A stretch of 64,000 bases of DNA from Anagrus nilaparvatae (lineage: Eukaryota > Arthropoda > Insecta > Hymenoptera > Mymaridae), in assembly GCA_022575985.1 (NCBI GenBank), contig JAKSXM010000277.1, forward strand, positions 992,001 to 1,056,000, written 5' to 3'. The position numbers were made by a program, and so were the translations under genes. The number at the start of each line of letters is the position of its first letter. Position 1 is the first letter of the stretch. Below, piece by piece: positions 11,579-21,721 of the stretch. The notes under the pieces are model-generated. The model ran no database searches. It was not told the DNA's origin and saw only the letters and a program-made list of their open reading frames with translations.

Positions 11579-11593
11579 ATTAAATACACATAT
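11579..11593. repeat. Target-site duplication of the LINE, left copy
   Basis: The 15-bp word attaaatacacatat is repeated exactly at 15134-15148, directly after the LINE poly(A). Confidence 0.95.
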
Positions 11594-11594
11594 T

Positions 11595-11838
11595 CTACAA
11601 ATGTCTGGGCTATGGACATAGCCAATATGTCTGCAAAGGCCCAGACAGAAGTAAGGCGTGCTTAAAGTGTGGCGAAGATGGCCATAAGAGGACAGAGTGC
11701 AGCAAGGATAAGCCTGAGTGCTTCCTCTGCAAGACCAGAAAGGATAAGTGCTCCACGGAGCACTATCCTGGAGAGGGAAACTGCCCCAGTTACAGGGAGG
11801 CTCTAGCTGTGGCAAGAAGCAGGTGTCATCGGAAATGA
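11595..11838 (+). pseudogene. LINE ORF1 C-terminus (CCHC zinc knuckles), 5' truncated
   Basis: The open frame reads from the element's first bases to TGA at 11836-11838. It begins within the first CCHC knuckle (CLGYGHSQYVC), has a second (CLKCGEDGHKRTEC) and a third Cys-rich group (CFLCKTRKDKCSTEHYPGEG). These nucleic-acid binding knuckles are typical of the ORF1 proteins of R1, Jockey and I-type elements. The N-terminal gag-like domain is lost to 5' truncation. The stop overlaps the ORF2 start (ATGA at 11835-11838), suggesting translational coupling in the intact family. Confidence 0.88.
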
Positions 11839-14828
11839 TCAAGGTTCTCCAAGGGAACATGCGACACGCACGGGAAGCTGGTGCATTATTTGATCAAATT
11901 GCTCGCGAAGAGGATGCAAATATCCTCTTACTAAGCGAGCAATATTACAACATGAACCACAAGTACTGGCTTTCCGATGACACTGGCTGCTGCGCCATAT
12001 GGCTTCGAGGCAGAGCCCAAACGTCTCTTACCCAACAAGGGAAAGGGAATTGCCACGTCTGGGCCAAGTGCGGGGAGACAACTTACATAAGTTGCTATCT
12101 CTCCCCAAACGACAACTCGGCAGAGCTGGCTACAAAGCTGGCCATCATCGAGAGCACGGCCTGGACGGCGACTGGTGGCGTCATCCTTGGTGGAGACTTC
12201 AACGCCAGGGCTCTGGAATGGGGGATGCCAACGACCAACCCCAGGGGACGAATGGTGCTCGAAATGGCCACTAGGTGCAAACTAGTGGTCCAGAATAGAG
12301 GCAACAGGCCCACCTACGAGAGGCCGGGTTGGGGTGTCTCTATCCCGGGCATAACCTTCGCTACAGAAGCTGCGTCCGGGCGAATAGGCGACTGGAGGGT
12401 GATGGATGATCGATACAATGGTAGTGATCATCATTACATCGCCTTCCGGGTATTGGAAGGAACCTCACAACGACCTCCGTAAAGGAGGCGCCCCTTGGGT
12501 TGAAACGTCCCAAAAATGGACGAAGACAGATTCGAATAGTATCTTCGAATCGAGTCAGCGTCCATCCCCGCTTGGCATGGAGGGGCCACAAGTCCCCATG
12601 AGGCTGAAATCTTAGTTAAGAAAGTAACGTCTCTATTTTGCAGGGCTTGTGATGCCTCGATGCCTCGCCGCAGGCCCTGGAAATGGAGAAAGCCAGTGTA
12701 CTGGTGGACTCCCGAAATAGCTGAGCTCCGGAAGGAATGCCACAGGACACGACGAAAGGCGCAAAGAGCACGGGACAGACCTGAGGCCGCCGTTCTTTCT
12801 CAGGAACATAAGGACGCCAAACACCGACTGGCCAAGGCCATCCGTCAAAGCAAGGCTCGATGTCCGCGTTCATTACGTGAAGATGTAAACAAGGACCCTT
12901 GGGGCCTAGGTTACAAAGTCGTAATGGGCAAATTGAACCGGGGGTCCGACAACATGATGGACGCGGCGTCGACTGAACGGATCGTCGGTGCTCTCTTCCC
13001 TGAAAGGCCCATCCGGGAAAACCCGGTTGAGGTGATACCCAGGGAGGAAGTGCCGCTGTTCAGCGAAGGCGAGATGGTCAAGGCCATAAAGGCCATGAAA
13101 AATGGCAAGGCGCCGGGGCCGGACGGCATACCAGCGGAAGTGCTCAAAAGAGCGGTCAAAGTAATCCCTGGTATCCTGTTAAGCATGTTCAATGCTTGTT
13201 TGGTGGCTGGAGTATTCCCAAAGCAGTGGAAGGTGGCACGTCTCGTGCTCTTGAACAAGGGTAAGGGGGGAGCCCCGGACTCTCCATCATCTTACAGACC
13301 TTTGTGTATGTTAAATACTATTGGTAAGGTGATGGAGAGCTTGCTCCGGGCAAGGCTCAGAAGGGCAATCGAGGAGGGCGGTGGTCTCTCTGAGGAGCAG
13401 CATGGTTTTCGTGAAGGGCATTCCACGATAGACGCCATTCTTACCGCCATAGATACCGTAGAGGCTGAGAGGGAAAAGCGGCCTGCAATTCGCAAGGACG
13501 TCCTTCTGGTAACGCTGGACGTCAAAAACGCTTTCAACTCGGCCAGGTGGGATGACATGATCCGGTCCCTCGAGTACGATTTTTGGATACCCAGGTATCT
13601 CGGTAGCGTACTAAAAGATTACCTGCGGGACCGGAGACTGCTCTACGACACGCTGGATGGAAGGCGTGAAAGGGTTTTGAGTGCAGGCATCGCGCAAGGT
13701 TCGGTTCTCGGACCGGACCTGTGGAATGACTTTTATGATGGCTTGTTGCGCGTCCACCTCCCGGAAGGAGTTTCCCTGATCGGGTACGCCGACGACGTGG
13801 CCCTGACCGTAACTGGCAGGGACATGGAAGTGACCCAGGAGAGGTTGAATCTAGTCATAAGACGGATCAACCTCTGGATGGGCGATCACGGGCTCCAGCT
13901 TGCGATCCCAAAAACGGAGATCGTACTGCTGACCCGTCGAAGGGTTCCCACCGACTTCGATGTAATTATCGACGACGGCGGAAACCCTCACACGATCCGA
14001 ACCAGAACATCGGTTAAATACCTGGGAGTTCAGCTTGATAACAAGCTGACCTTCTGGGAGCAATTTCAGAGGTCGTGTGAAAAGGCAGCGTCGGCCGCAT
14101 CCTCCCTGTCAAGGCTCATGGCCAACATTGGGGGACCCAAACCAGGGAAGCGGAGGCTCCTGATGTCAGTCGTCAACTCTGTCCTGCTCTACGGATCAGA
14201 AGTCTGGGCGAAAACCACAGAAACTGCCAAGTACAGACGAAAAATATCGTCGGTACAGAGGCAGGCGGCAGTGAGGATCGCCTGCGGATACCACACGGTA
14301 TCTCTAGAGGCGATCCAGGTTGTTGCTTCGGTGATACCCATTGACCTGCTAGCGTTGGAGCGGAAATTCATCTACGAGAGCGTAGATGAGCGCGAAGTGG
14401 CTTCCACTCGCGCCCGCTTCAACTCTATGAAAGCATGGAAGAAACGATGGAAAAAGAACCAAGAGAAAAATGCCCTGTGGACGCGCAGACTGATCTCAGA
14501 CCTGCAGGCATGGATGGGACGACAGCATGGGGAGGTGGATTTCTACCTTACCCAATTCCTGACCGGGCACGGGTATTTCCGTGTCATGTTGAAGCATTGG
14601 CATAAGGTGGCAACAAAGGAGTGTTTGCACTGTCCGGGCTTAGATGATACAGTAGAGCACACATTCTTCGAATGTGTGCGCTACGCAGAGAGGCGCCCGC
14701 CCTTCCCGATTTGGAGGTCGGAGACGGTGGTCCCGGAAGTGCTACGGAGTTCCAAAAATTGGAACAAAGTAGCAGAGTACGTAAGGACCACCTTGTTGCA
14801 GAAGAAGGAGGAGGGCTTTCTATCGTAG
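11835..14828 (+). pseudogene. LINE ORF2: AP-like endonuclease and reverse transcriptase
   Basis: I chose the start at 11835 because its ATG overlaps the ORF1 stop and leads straight into the endonuclease (IKVLQGNMRHAREA). Endonuclease motifs include LLLSEQY, VILGGDFNARALEWG and NGSDHHYIAF. The frame then breaks: it closes at 12480, continues in another frame to about 12510, returns to the first frame and meets TAG at 12537-12539. From there the frame is open to the stop at 14826-14828. RT blocks are APGPDGIPAEVLK, a GFREGHSTIDAI box, GIAQGSVLGPDLWN and the catalytic YADD in LIGYADDVAL. A C-terminal CLHCPGLDDTVEHTFFEC zinc motif follows. The element would cut target DNA and prime reverse transcription, but this copy cannot make the full protein. 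Confidence 0.92.
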
Positions 14829-15133
14829 AGAGCTCTCCTGCCCCTAGGCAGGGGAGAAGGCAGCGGCCAGCTGCCTAGGCTGCGCGTCCCAAACTGAAGT
14901 TATACCTGAAAAGGGAGTTCTGATTTGGGACAAACAAGCGCGGGGGGTTTAAAGTGTGTTTATCCAGTAAGAATCTGGGGCGTAGCCGGCGACCGCGTTC
15001 GCCGGTGGTCTCCCAGTTGTACACTTTGTACAACTGGGCGGTCATGGAAATTTGTGGGTCTTTAAGGCCCGTAAACACTCCATGGCTGATGTAAGATTCA
15101 CATATTTCCCTTAAAAAAAAAAAAAAAAAAAAA
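14829..15133 (+). other. LINE 3' untranslated region and poly(A)
   Basis: About 280 bp after the ORF2 stop, including the palindromic gttgtacactttgtacaac and ending in a poly(A) of about 20. Its first part is shared with the fragments at 4465-4811 and 53013-53418. Confidence 0.85.
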
Positions 15134-15148
15134 ATTAAATACACATAT
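15134..15148. repeat. Target-site duplication of the LINE, right copy
   Basis: Identical to 11579-11593. Both copies carry the same in-frame stop of the host BEL/Pao frame (TAA on the - strand), so that stop existed when the LINE inserted. Confidence 0.95.
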
Positions 15149-15863
15149 CATGGAACTTTTTATTTTTATCAAATTTACGTTCCATTGATTGAAAAATTTT
15201 AAGAGCACGTTCATATGAGCCAGGAAAATTAATATGTGATTTATCAATATTAAATGGCAAACACACCATAAATCTACCGTCAAAAGTCCTACAATAAGTT
15301 TTTTGAAAAAACTCTTCATTTGCTAACTCTGAATCGGTAAGAATTTTTTTATTCGAAAACTCTTCTTGTTCCCAAAATTTTTGCAACAATGTATCAATTT
15401 TTAGTTCATCAGCAATGTGATAAACTGCAATAGATTTTTCATTTTGTACTGGATTTCCAGTATCACCTGAAACTATCCAACCAAATACAGTTTTTTGAGC
15501 AATTGGCTCATTTTCTTTACCTTTTTTAATTTTACTTTGAATTATTTTTGAATAAATAGAAGACCCTAATAAAACTTCAACACGTTTATTATACAAATAT
15601 TCAGGATCTGACAATCTTAATTTTTCCAAATGAGTATACTGTATTTTAGATTGAATATTTGGAGCATAGTTTGACACACGAGGTAAAACCAAAGCATCCA
15701 AATTACAAGTAAAATCAGAATCAAAATTAGGAAAAATATTTATATTTACAAATTTTTTACGTGTACAATTTATATTTCCTCCCACACCTGAAACTGGTAA
15801 ATCAATAGATTTATAATTCAAATTTAAACTTTGACACAAACGATGATTGAGAACAGTTATCAA
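15135..15863 (-). pseudogene. BEL/Pao protease end and RT N-terminal part
   Basis: 242 codons run from the back of the aspartic protease (VSGVGGNINCTRKKF, then LDALVLPRVSNYAPN) through the linker (KRVEVLLGSSIYSKII, TVFGWIVSGDTGN) to the start of RT (LQKFWEQEEF, FFQKTYCRTFDGRFMVCLPF). The segment ends at FHDMCI followed by a stop that lies within the LINE target site. The rest of RT resumes beyond the LINE at 11564. A one-base frame break at about 15845 separates it from the protease active-site strand just upstream. Confidence 0.88.
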
Positions 15864-16089
15864 TCAAAGCACGTACTGTAATAAAATTACCCTCATCTTC
15901 AGAATAAACTTTAACAATGGCAGTAGCTAATAATACCGAATTAGAAAATGAACACAAATGAGCAACCTGCTCTAATTGGTTAGAATTCTCCTTATTTGTA
16001 TCATCAATTGTATGATCATTTAAATTATTATTTTCAATTTCAGTAGTAACATGAGAAGAAGATTCACCATTTGATGTTTTTGCAATATG
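15845..16089 (-). pseudogene. BEL/Pao protease active-site region, frame-broken
   Basis: On the - strand a short open stretch reads VLLATAIVKVYSEDEGNFI and then ALIDNCSQSS. In BEL/Pao proteases this strand normally reads ALxDSGSxxS, with the Asp-Ser/Thr-Gly catalytic triad. Here the Asp is kept but the Gly position is Cys, which should abolish activity. The frame shifts just after SQSSF into the next segment. Confidence 0.7.
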
Positions 16090-16809
16090 TTATGTAATAT
16101 GGTGTTTACCATTACAAATTTTACAACGATTTTTTGATTGACACTTGAAAATTGTATGTAAATTTAAACAATTTGTACATCGATTTTTGCTAATTACAAA
16201 TTGTTTACGTTCTTCAACCGATTTATTTTTATATACATCGCAATAAGAAAACAGGTGATATGCTTTAAAAATTATACAACCATTAGTGCTGTTTTCCATC
16301 TCAGGTTTACTGTCACCCTGAATTTTATTAGAATTATTAACAACATTAAATGAAGATGATTTATTTGATTTATTAAAATTTGAATTACCAAAATTAGAAT
16401 TATTATTTTTTTTATAAGAATCTTCTAAAGATTCTAATACAACTATTTGATTTTCAATAAATTTTTCCATTTCAGCAAAAGAAGGGGGATCTTTAGCGTT
16501 CGCCAAAGTACCTAAATATTTTTCCCATTGTTTACGAGTTTGAGGATCAAATAAATTTACAGTATGAAATACTAAGAAATCATTCCAATGTTTAGTTTCA
16601 CGTTTAAGTAGTGAAAGAGCATGAATGGGAGTTATTATACCAGTTAAAATACGTTTTAACTCAAATGAAAATTCCTTTTTCATAGGATTTAAATTAAAAA
16701 TTTTACTAAGATGAGAAGAAACTAGTCTCCTTTTGTTATCATATTTATCAACAAGTTTTCTCCAAACAATCTCATAATTTTCACTTGTGATAGGATATGA
16801 TTTAACCAA
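16090..16809 (-). pseudogene. BEL/Pao gag, central and C-terminal part (DUF1759 and zinc knuckles)
   Basis: 239 codons. The DUF1759-type capsid region (VWRKLVDKYDNKRRLVSSHL, ELKRILTGI) is followed by an Asn/Ser-rich linker. The Cys/His region has CTNCLNLHTIFKC and NRCKICNGKHH. It closely parallels the gag of the second BEL/Pao element (23674-24981), so the two elements belong to related families. It is separated from the N-terminal gag piece by frame breaks at about 16810-17115. Confidence 0.88.
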
Positions 16810-17333
16810 TTGTAAAGGCTCTCCCTCTCAGCTGGTTATAAAATAGTGCAATTTTAAAACTTTAGATAAATTAAATTTATCACCTACTAATGTGCAAAAT
16901 AAGTCTTTAAAATGCTCCCATTGAGTATAATCGCCCTTAAATTTAGGAACTGAAATTCTGGGTAATCTTTCAGAATCTTCTGTACCTATAAAAAACTCAT
17001 TTCGTAATGTTGAATTGTGACTATTATGCGTAGAATTTATATCTTCAGAATGTTTAGCAATATATTCGACAAAAAGACTTTTATTTTTTAAGTAGTTTTG
17101 TTCAACTGTTGAAAAAAAATCTTGTTTAATATACTGCGTTTTTTTTACTATTAGGTAACTTTAAAATTTCCTAATAATTATGCTCATAATGAATCCACAA
17201 CTCATTTAAATTTTCAAGTCTAGTTTTGCAAGTAAAAATATTTTTTGCATCATCAGCTTCAAATTGATTGTACGAATTTTGTATTCTATGAGAAATGGAA
17301 TTTTGCTCATCGTATAGGGATTGATTAGCCATT
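16810..17333 (-). pseudogene. BEL/Pao gag N-terminal part
   Basis: The ATG at 17331-17333 starts MANQSLYDEQNSISHRIQNS. That opening aligns well with the gag start of the element at 23674 (EQNSISQRI in both layouts), which supports the start. The frame is lost after about 55 codons and recognisable gag sequence resumes in other frames before 16810. Confidence 0.75.
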
Positions 17334-17822
17334 TTTTTTTTTTATTAAATAAATCAAATAATTTCAAATATCAAAATATCAAAATAATTTTTTTTTTAAA
17401 TAAAAAATTGATTCAATTTCAAAATAAAAAATATTTCAAATATTTCAAATTTTATTATTCTAACAATCCTATTTTAATATAAAAAAAAAAAAAAAAAAAT
17501 TTAATCAAATATCAAAACAAATAGAAATATATATTTTTTTTTAATAATAACAAAACTTTATTAAAATTTAAATTTAAATTTAAATTTATATTTTAATTAA
17601 ACAAATAGCAAATCAGATATCAAACAAATAGAATAATTTTATCAAATAATAAAATTTTATTTAAATTTAAATTCAAATCCAAATCTAATTTTGTTTTATT
17701 TTATTTAGAATTATTTTAATAAATAAACAAGCAATTGTAATAGAGTCATTAATTGAATCAATTTGACTTAAGCAAAATTTGAGGGAAATAATTAATACCA
17801 CAGTGCATTTATATAAATAAAC
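17334..17822. other. AT-rich leader of the BEL/Pao element
   Basis: Very AT-rich sequence upstream (on the - strand) of gag, with runs of A and T and repeated aaatttaaattt patterns. No LTR recognised. Confidence 0.4.
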
Positions 17823-17827
17823 ATTGT
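17823..17827. repeat. Target-site duplication attgt, left copy
   Basis: Matches 20655-20659 and flanks the LTR element 17828-20654. Confidence 0.75.
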
Positions 17828-18040
17828 TGGAATGGAATTGAGGTTTGAATTAAATGTGTAATGCGGCAGCCATTATTGTTAATGTAGTATATATTTGCAG
17901 TGTGTGTTCATGGCGGTGTCGGAGAGCGAACTGAGCTCTCGACCGCATTTATACAATAGAGGCGCTGTCATGCGCAATATAATAAGATACATAATACAAG
18001 GAGACGTATAATACATATAATACATATGTATACTGGAACA
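17828..18040 (-). repeat. 3' LTR of the non-coding LTR element
   Basis: Direct copy of 20439-20654 with one 3-bp length difference near the inner end and a few substitutions. It contains the GC-richer block gaactgagctctcgaccgca. Confidence 0.88.
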
Positions 18041-20438
18041 TCCCACCCACCCATTCTGCGGAGTAGAATGTTAATACAAAAGCTTATAAAAATAAGTTTA
18101 TAAAAAATTAATACAAAGTTTATAAAAAATAAAGATTTAGTTTTTAAAAATTAATTAACAATAAAATATAATTTAGTTTATAATAATAGTATAGATACAA
18201 TAATTTTGATTCTAAAATGATTCTAAAATAAGTAATTTTGACAATATAAAAAATAGAATCTTTGACAATAAAATGCATTTTTGACAATAAAATACAATTT
18301 TGACAATGAGTTACAATACAATCTTTTGACAATAAAATACAATCTTCAGCACCAGCCACCAGATCAGCGGATCTGACAATCTATTGAGACCTCCAATCAA
18401 AATCATGATATAATTAAAAAATCTAACAGAAACATTGATTCGCCTAGATCAACACATGTGAAACATACAATTTAAGAATTAATAAGTAATTAAACAATGC
18501 TCCCGCGATTCTAAGCAAAACAAAATAACCCTTAAAGAAAATAGTCTCAAAAATGTAAATGAAAAATGTAAAAAGGTACTGAAGAATAATTGAGTTATAA
18601 GACTAAAATATTGTTGCATTGTTAAATAAAGAATACATTATTCTATGTTTCTCCCCCGACAAAAAAAAAGAAAACCGAAAAGACTGGTACTAAAATCAAT
18701 TACGCCACCCACCTTATTTGATTACTATGGGAAAGTATGCCACCCACTATGTTAAATTTGATGGAACTAAAATTAGAGAAAATAAATGAAATACAAATAG
18801 AGGTGAAGCCCAAATAAAAGAATGAGAGAAATAGAAAAATCTACAGTTAGAGGTTATAATATTCATAAATTTTAAAGTTTACTAAAAGACTAATTTTGAC
18901 TAGTTTTTTTTTGAAGCTAACAATGAGAATTAAACATGTAAATATTCAATTTGTAAAGGAACGAAAATTGTCTATATAAGTCATATTTGTAAATAACCTA
19001 GATTCGTGAGAGCAGTGATAGACCTTAAATACTGAAAATTTACAAGACATGTTTAAGTATTTGAAGTTACAATTAACTTTGACAGAAGCTAATGTATAAC
19101 AAAATACGACATTGAAGTTGACTTGAAACGTCTTCGGTTGATGACAAAAAATAATATTGAATGATTGCAGTTCCCAACAGAATGACAGAAGACTTCACTG
19201 GTAAACAGGATACTTGAAGACTGCAGCAATTATCAACCAGTTGTTTTAGATTTAAGCCAGTATATAACCTACAAACGACGCAATTTATAATTAGTATGAT
19301 AATTTTTGACAATTAGAAAAAAAAATACAATTTTATGATTTAAAATTTATTAATTGATCAATAGAAAATTTTGCTAAGATTAGATAATTAATAATTTATT
19401 TGAAAGTTTGATCAATTGAAAAATGTACTAAAGTTAGATAATTAAATTAAATAATTTAATTGTAGACATAAAAAAAACAAAGTATTTATTTATAAACAAA
19501 GATTTGATTAAATTATTTATTTATATTATTTGACAAATAACAAAATGCTAAGCATAAATAATCAAAATTCAGACTCAATTATTTAAGGTATTGATCAATT
19601 GAAAATTTGCTAAGTTAAATAATTAAAATTTAGACCTAATTATTTAAAAATATTGATCAATTTAGAGAAAAAGGCTAAGTTTAAAATTGCTAAAGTATTG
19701 ATCAATGAAAAATATGCCAGGTTTAAATAATTAAAAATGAGACTTAATTATTTAAAGGATTGATCAATTGAGAGAATAAGTAATAAAAAATAAATAAATA
19801 ATTAATTTAAGACAATAAAACTATATGAATTTTTATAAATAAATAGAGAAAAATAAATAAAGTAAACATAACTTAAGATACATCAGCTGACTGCAGACGA
19901 CGAATTTCACGACAGACGAACGAGTACTATTGCTGACACAGCTGATGAACATGTTGACTTTGTTTACTTTGGACAGCAGACGAAAAATCATGCAGTGGTC
20001 TGTATAATACGTAATGTTGACGACGAACAGCGAGGAGCAGCGAAGAGCAGCGAAGAGTAGCGATGAAAGCCGATTGCGATCGAAGCACTATGACGTTGAA
20101 AATAAAAGGCGTAAATATGGCTGACCAATGAAAATGCTTCGTCTATAACTGCCACTCTTTAAAAATTCTTGATTTTTTGCAAAATTTTAATTTTTTGGCG
20201 ATGAATTTTTGATTTGTCACGTGCACAAAAGTATAAAATGTTGGTTGTTTGCTCCGAAAATATTTTTTGTCTTGATGAAAAAAAATACAAAAGTTTGCAC
20301 GTGCACAACATGTAAAAACACGCACTTTTTTTTTGAAAACGTTTTTTTTTAAAAAATATATAAAAAATACTATTTATGAAAACCTGTGCCGCACAACAAA
20401 TGCTATGATTCGGCTCGATTGGACCAGATGTTCCAAGA
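18041..20438 (-). other. Interior of the non-coding LTR element
   Basis: AT-rich, without gag or pol. Two patches stand out: a run of short repeats based on atttgacaataaaat (about 18235-18345) and a run of agcagcgaagagcagcg-like repeats (about 20025-20065). Short open frames here (60-79 codons) show no domain. Confidence 0.5.
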
Positions 20439-20654
20439 TGGAATGGATTTGAGGTTTGAATTAAATGTGTAATGTGGCAGCCATTATTGTTAATGTAGTA
20501 TATATTTGCAGTGTGTGTTCATGGCGGTGTCGGAGAGCGAACTGAGCTCTCGACCGCATTTATACAATAGAGGCGCTGTCATGCGCAATATAATAAGATA
20601 CATAATACAAGGAGACGTATAATACATATAATACATATTATATATACTGGAACA
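20439..20654 (-). repeat. 5' LTR of the non-coding LTR element
   Basis: Direct copy of 17828-18040. On the - strand it is followed by the candidate primer site region at about 20411-20438. Confidence 0.88.
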
Positions 20655-20659
20655 ATTGT
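20655..20659. repeat. Target-site duplication attgt, right copy
   Basis: Matches 17823-17827. Confidence 0.75.
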
Positions 20660-21310
20660 AAACAAAAAATACCTTAAGTAAATCAAAAAATTATAACAGA
20701 AGTATGATTCATTCAAATAAACAATAAAATAATTAATTATGAATTAAAACAAATAGACAATAATAATTAATCATTTAAATCAAATCAAAAAGGTAAAAAA
20801 TCATAAAACTGTATGTAATAAATATTCAGTATTATTTGTTTACTGTTCAACAATAAGCACTATTAATATTAATAAAAATGATAATAGATATTTGCCAAGA
20901 TCAATTTAAATTAAATATATCCCTATTAATAAATTAATTAATTTTTTAAATAATATCAAATAAGAAACCGCAATATAAATTATTACGAAAGCCAATAAAA
21001 AACTAATACTTATATTATGTGGGTTGATCATTACACATACACACACATACCAAAAAACAAACAAATAATTTACTTTAATTTTTATATTAAAAGTTTTTAA
21101 TTTTAAAGTAAATAATTAATTTATTATTAAATATCAAAAAAAAAAAAAATAAAAGACTTTTTAAAGTCAAATTTGTAAAATTTTTAATCAAATTTAAGTT
21201 AATTTCAAATTTTAAATAAATTTGTATTAATTTCAAACAATTAGATAATTTTTCAAATAAATTTTAATATTATTTATAATGATAATAGATTTAAAATTAC
21301 TAATTTTAAA
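20660..21310. other. AT-rich non-coding DNA
   Basis: No gene recognised. Before the nested insertions this was continuous with 17822 on the left and 46080 on the right. Part of it may be the missing 5' end of the BEL/Pao element. Confidence 0.4.
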
Positions 21311-21324
21311 TTAATTTTAATTAT
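21311..21324. repeat. Target-site duplication of the whole PLE array, left copy
   Basis: The word ttaattttaattat is repeated at 46066-46079. Because the element's own end reads gatattt, the true duplication is 12-14 bp. Confidence 0.85.
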
Positions 21325-21406
21325 AAAAGGATTGAGTTTTTATTGACCAATACTGGGCATAGATGAAACAAATTAGTTGTTTGTCATAAAAAAGATGTTA
21401 TTATTA

Positions 21407-21441
21407 GACGTTTCGCCTATTTAGTTTATAGGCCTTATCAA
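21407..21441 (-). ncRNA. Hammerhead-like motif of PLE unit 1, cut by the BEL/Pao insertion
   Basis: On the - strand it contains GATAAGGCCTA, a loop, TAGGCGAAACGTC. The BEL/Pao element enters at 21441/21442, so the 5' strand of stem I is displaced to beyond 25708. The target duplication atcaa lies in the CUGAUGA-like core. Confidence 0.5.
21437..21441. repeat. Target-site duplication atcaa, left copy
   Basis: Matches 25704-25708 and flanks the gag-only BEL/Pao element. Confidence 0.85.
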
Positions 21442-21721
21442 TGTTAAATATTACACTGTATAATAATACAATTATTAATATAAGTTTATAAGTATGCGTG
21501 CGTGTGTGCACAGAGAGAGCACAGAGTGTAAGCGCGTGCCTTTAGAAACGGCGCACAGTGCCGGCAGTCTTAGGACAACTATTAAAGTAGTCACACCTAT
21601 TAATAATAAAAGTAAAAGTTTATTGTGCTACTAAATTATTAGTTATAAATTATTTATCCACATCACCTAATTTCCTATCAAATAATAAAAATAATATTAA
21701 AATACAGTCCACTCATCACCA
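21442..21721 (+). repeat. 5' LTR of the gag-only BEL/Pao element
   Basis: Starts TGTTAAATATTACACTG and ends CATCACCA. It contains a GC-richer middle (gtgtgcacagagagagcaca) and a probable aataaa-type signal. It is followed by ttatggtccatcttcgcc, the candidate primer-site region. Confidence 0.92.

Larger units (their letters stand above)
11594..15133 (+). mobile_element. R1-clade-like non-LTR retrotransposon, 5' truncated
   Basis: The element starts inside the first zinc knuckle of ORF1, carries a full-length but broken ORF2 (endonuclease then RT), a 3' untranslated region and a poly(A) of about 20. It is flanked by an exact 15-bp duplication and sits inside the BEL/Pao polyprotein in the opposite orientation. 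It is clearly richer in G and C than the DNA around it. The overlapping ATGA between ORF1 and ORF2, the order of domains and RT motifs such as FREGHSTIDAI place it near the R1 clade. The target is not 28S rDNA. Two older 3' fragments of the family lie at 4465 and 53013. Confidence 0.92.
8205..17333 (-). mobile_element. BEL/Pao LTR retrotransposon, decayed and split by a LINE
   Basis: Going 5' to 3' on the - strand, the order is gag (17333-16090), aspartic protease (about 15950-15700), RT (15600-10641), RNase H (10577-9819), integrase (9782-8751) and a DUF5641-type tail (to 8431). This is the BEL/Pao order. A purine-rich stretch, gtgtgggagaa on the - strand, sits just before TGTTTGAGAG at 8205 and probably marks the start of the 3' LTR. 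No 5' LTR was identified. Several stops and frameshifts break the frame and the R1-like LINE splits RT, so the copy is dead. Confidence 0.85.
17828..20654 (-). mobile_element. Non-coding LTR retroelement (probable non-autonomous BEL/Pao derivative)
   Basis: Two direct repeats of 213 and 216 bp bound about 2.4 kb without any credible coding sequence. On the - strand each LTR starts TGTTCCAGTATA and ends CATTCCA. A purine tract (gggtgggtggga) precedes the 3' LTR. The 5' LTR is followed by TGGAACATCTGGTCCAATCG, which resembles leader sequence of BEL/Pao elements. A 5-bp duplication (attgt) flanks the unit. The LTRs differ at only a few places, so insertion was fairly recent. It would depend on proteins of another element. 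Confidence 0.85.

Noticed and set aside
12095..12313. Open frames on the - strand and in alternative frames across the LINE
   Set aside because: Shadows of GC-rich ORF2; the ORF2 frame carries all recognisable motifs.
11594..15133. R1 element inserted in 28S ribosomal DNA
   Set aside because: Both flanks are BEL/Pao coding sequence sharing a 15-bp duplication; no ribosomal sequence is present.
17334..17822. Possible 5' LTR of the - strand BEL/Pao element
   Set aside because: No match by eye to the sequence left of 8205, so no LTR pair can be claimed.
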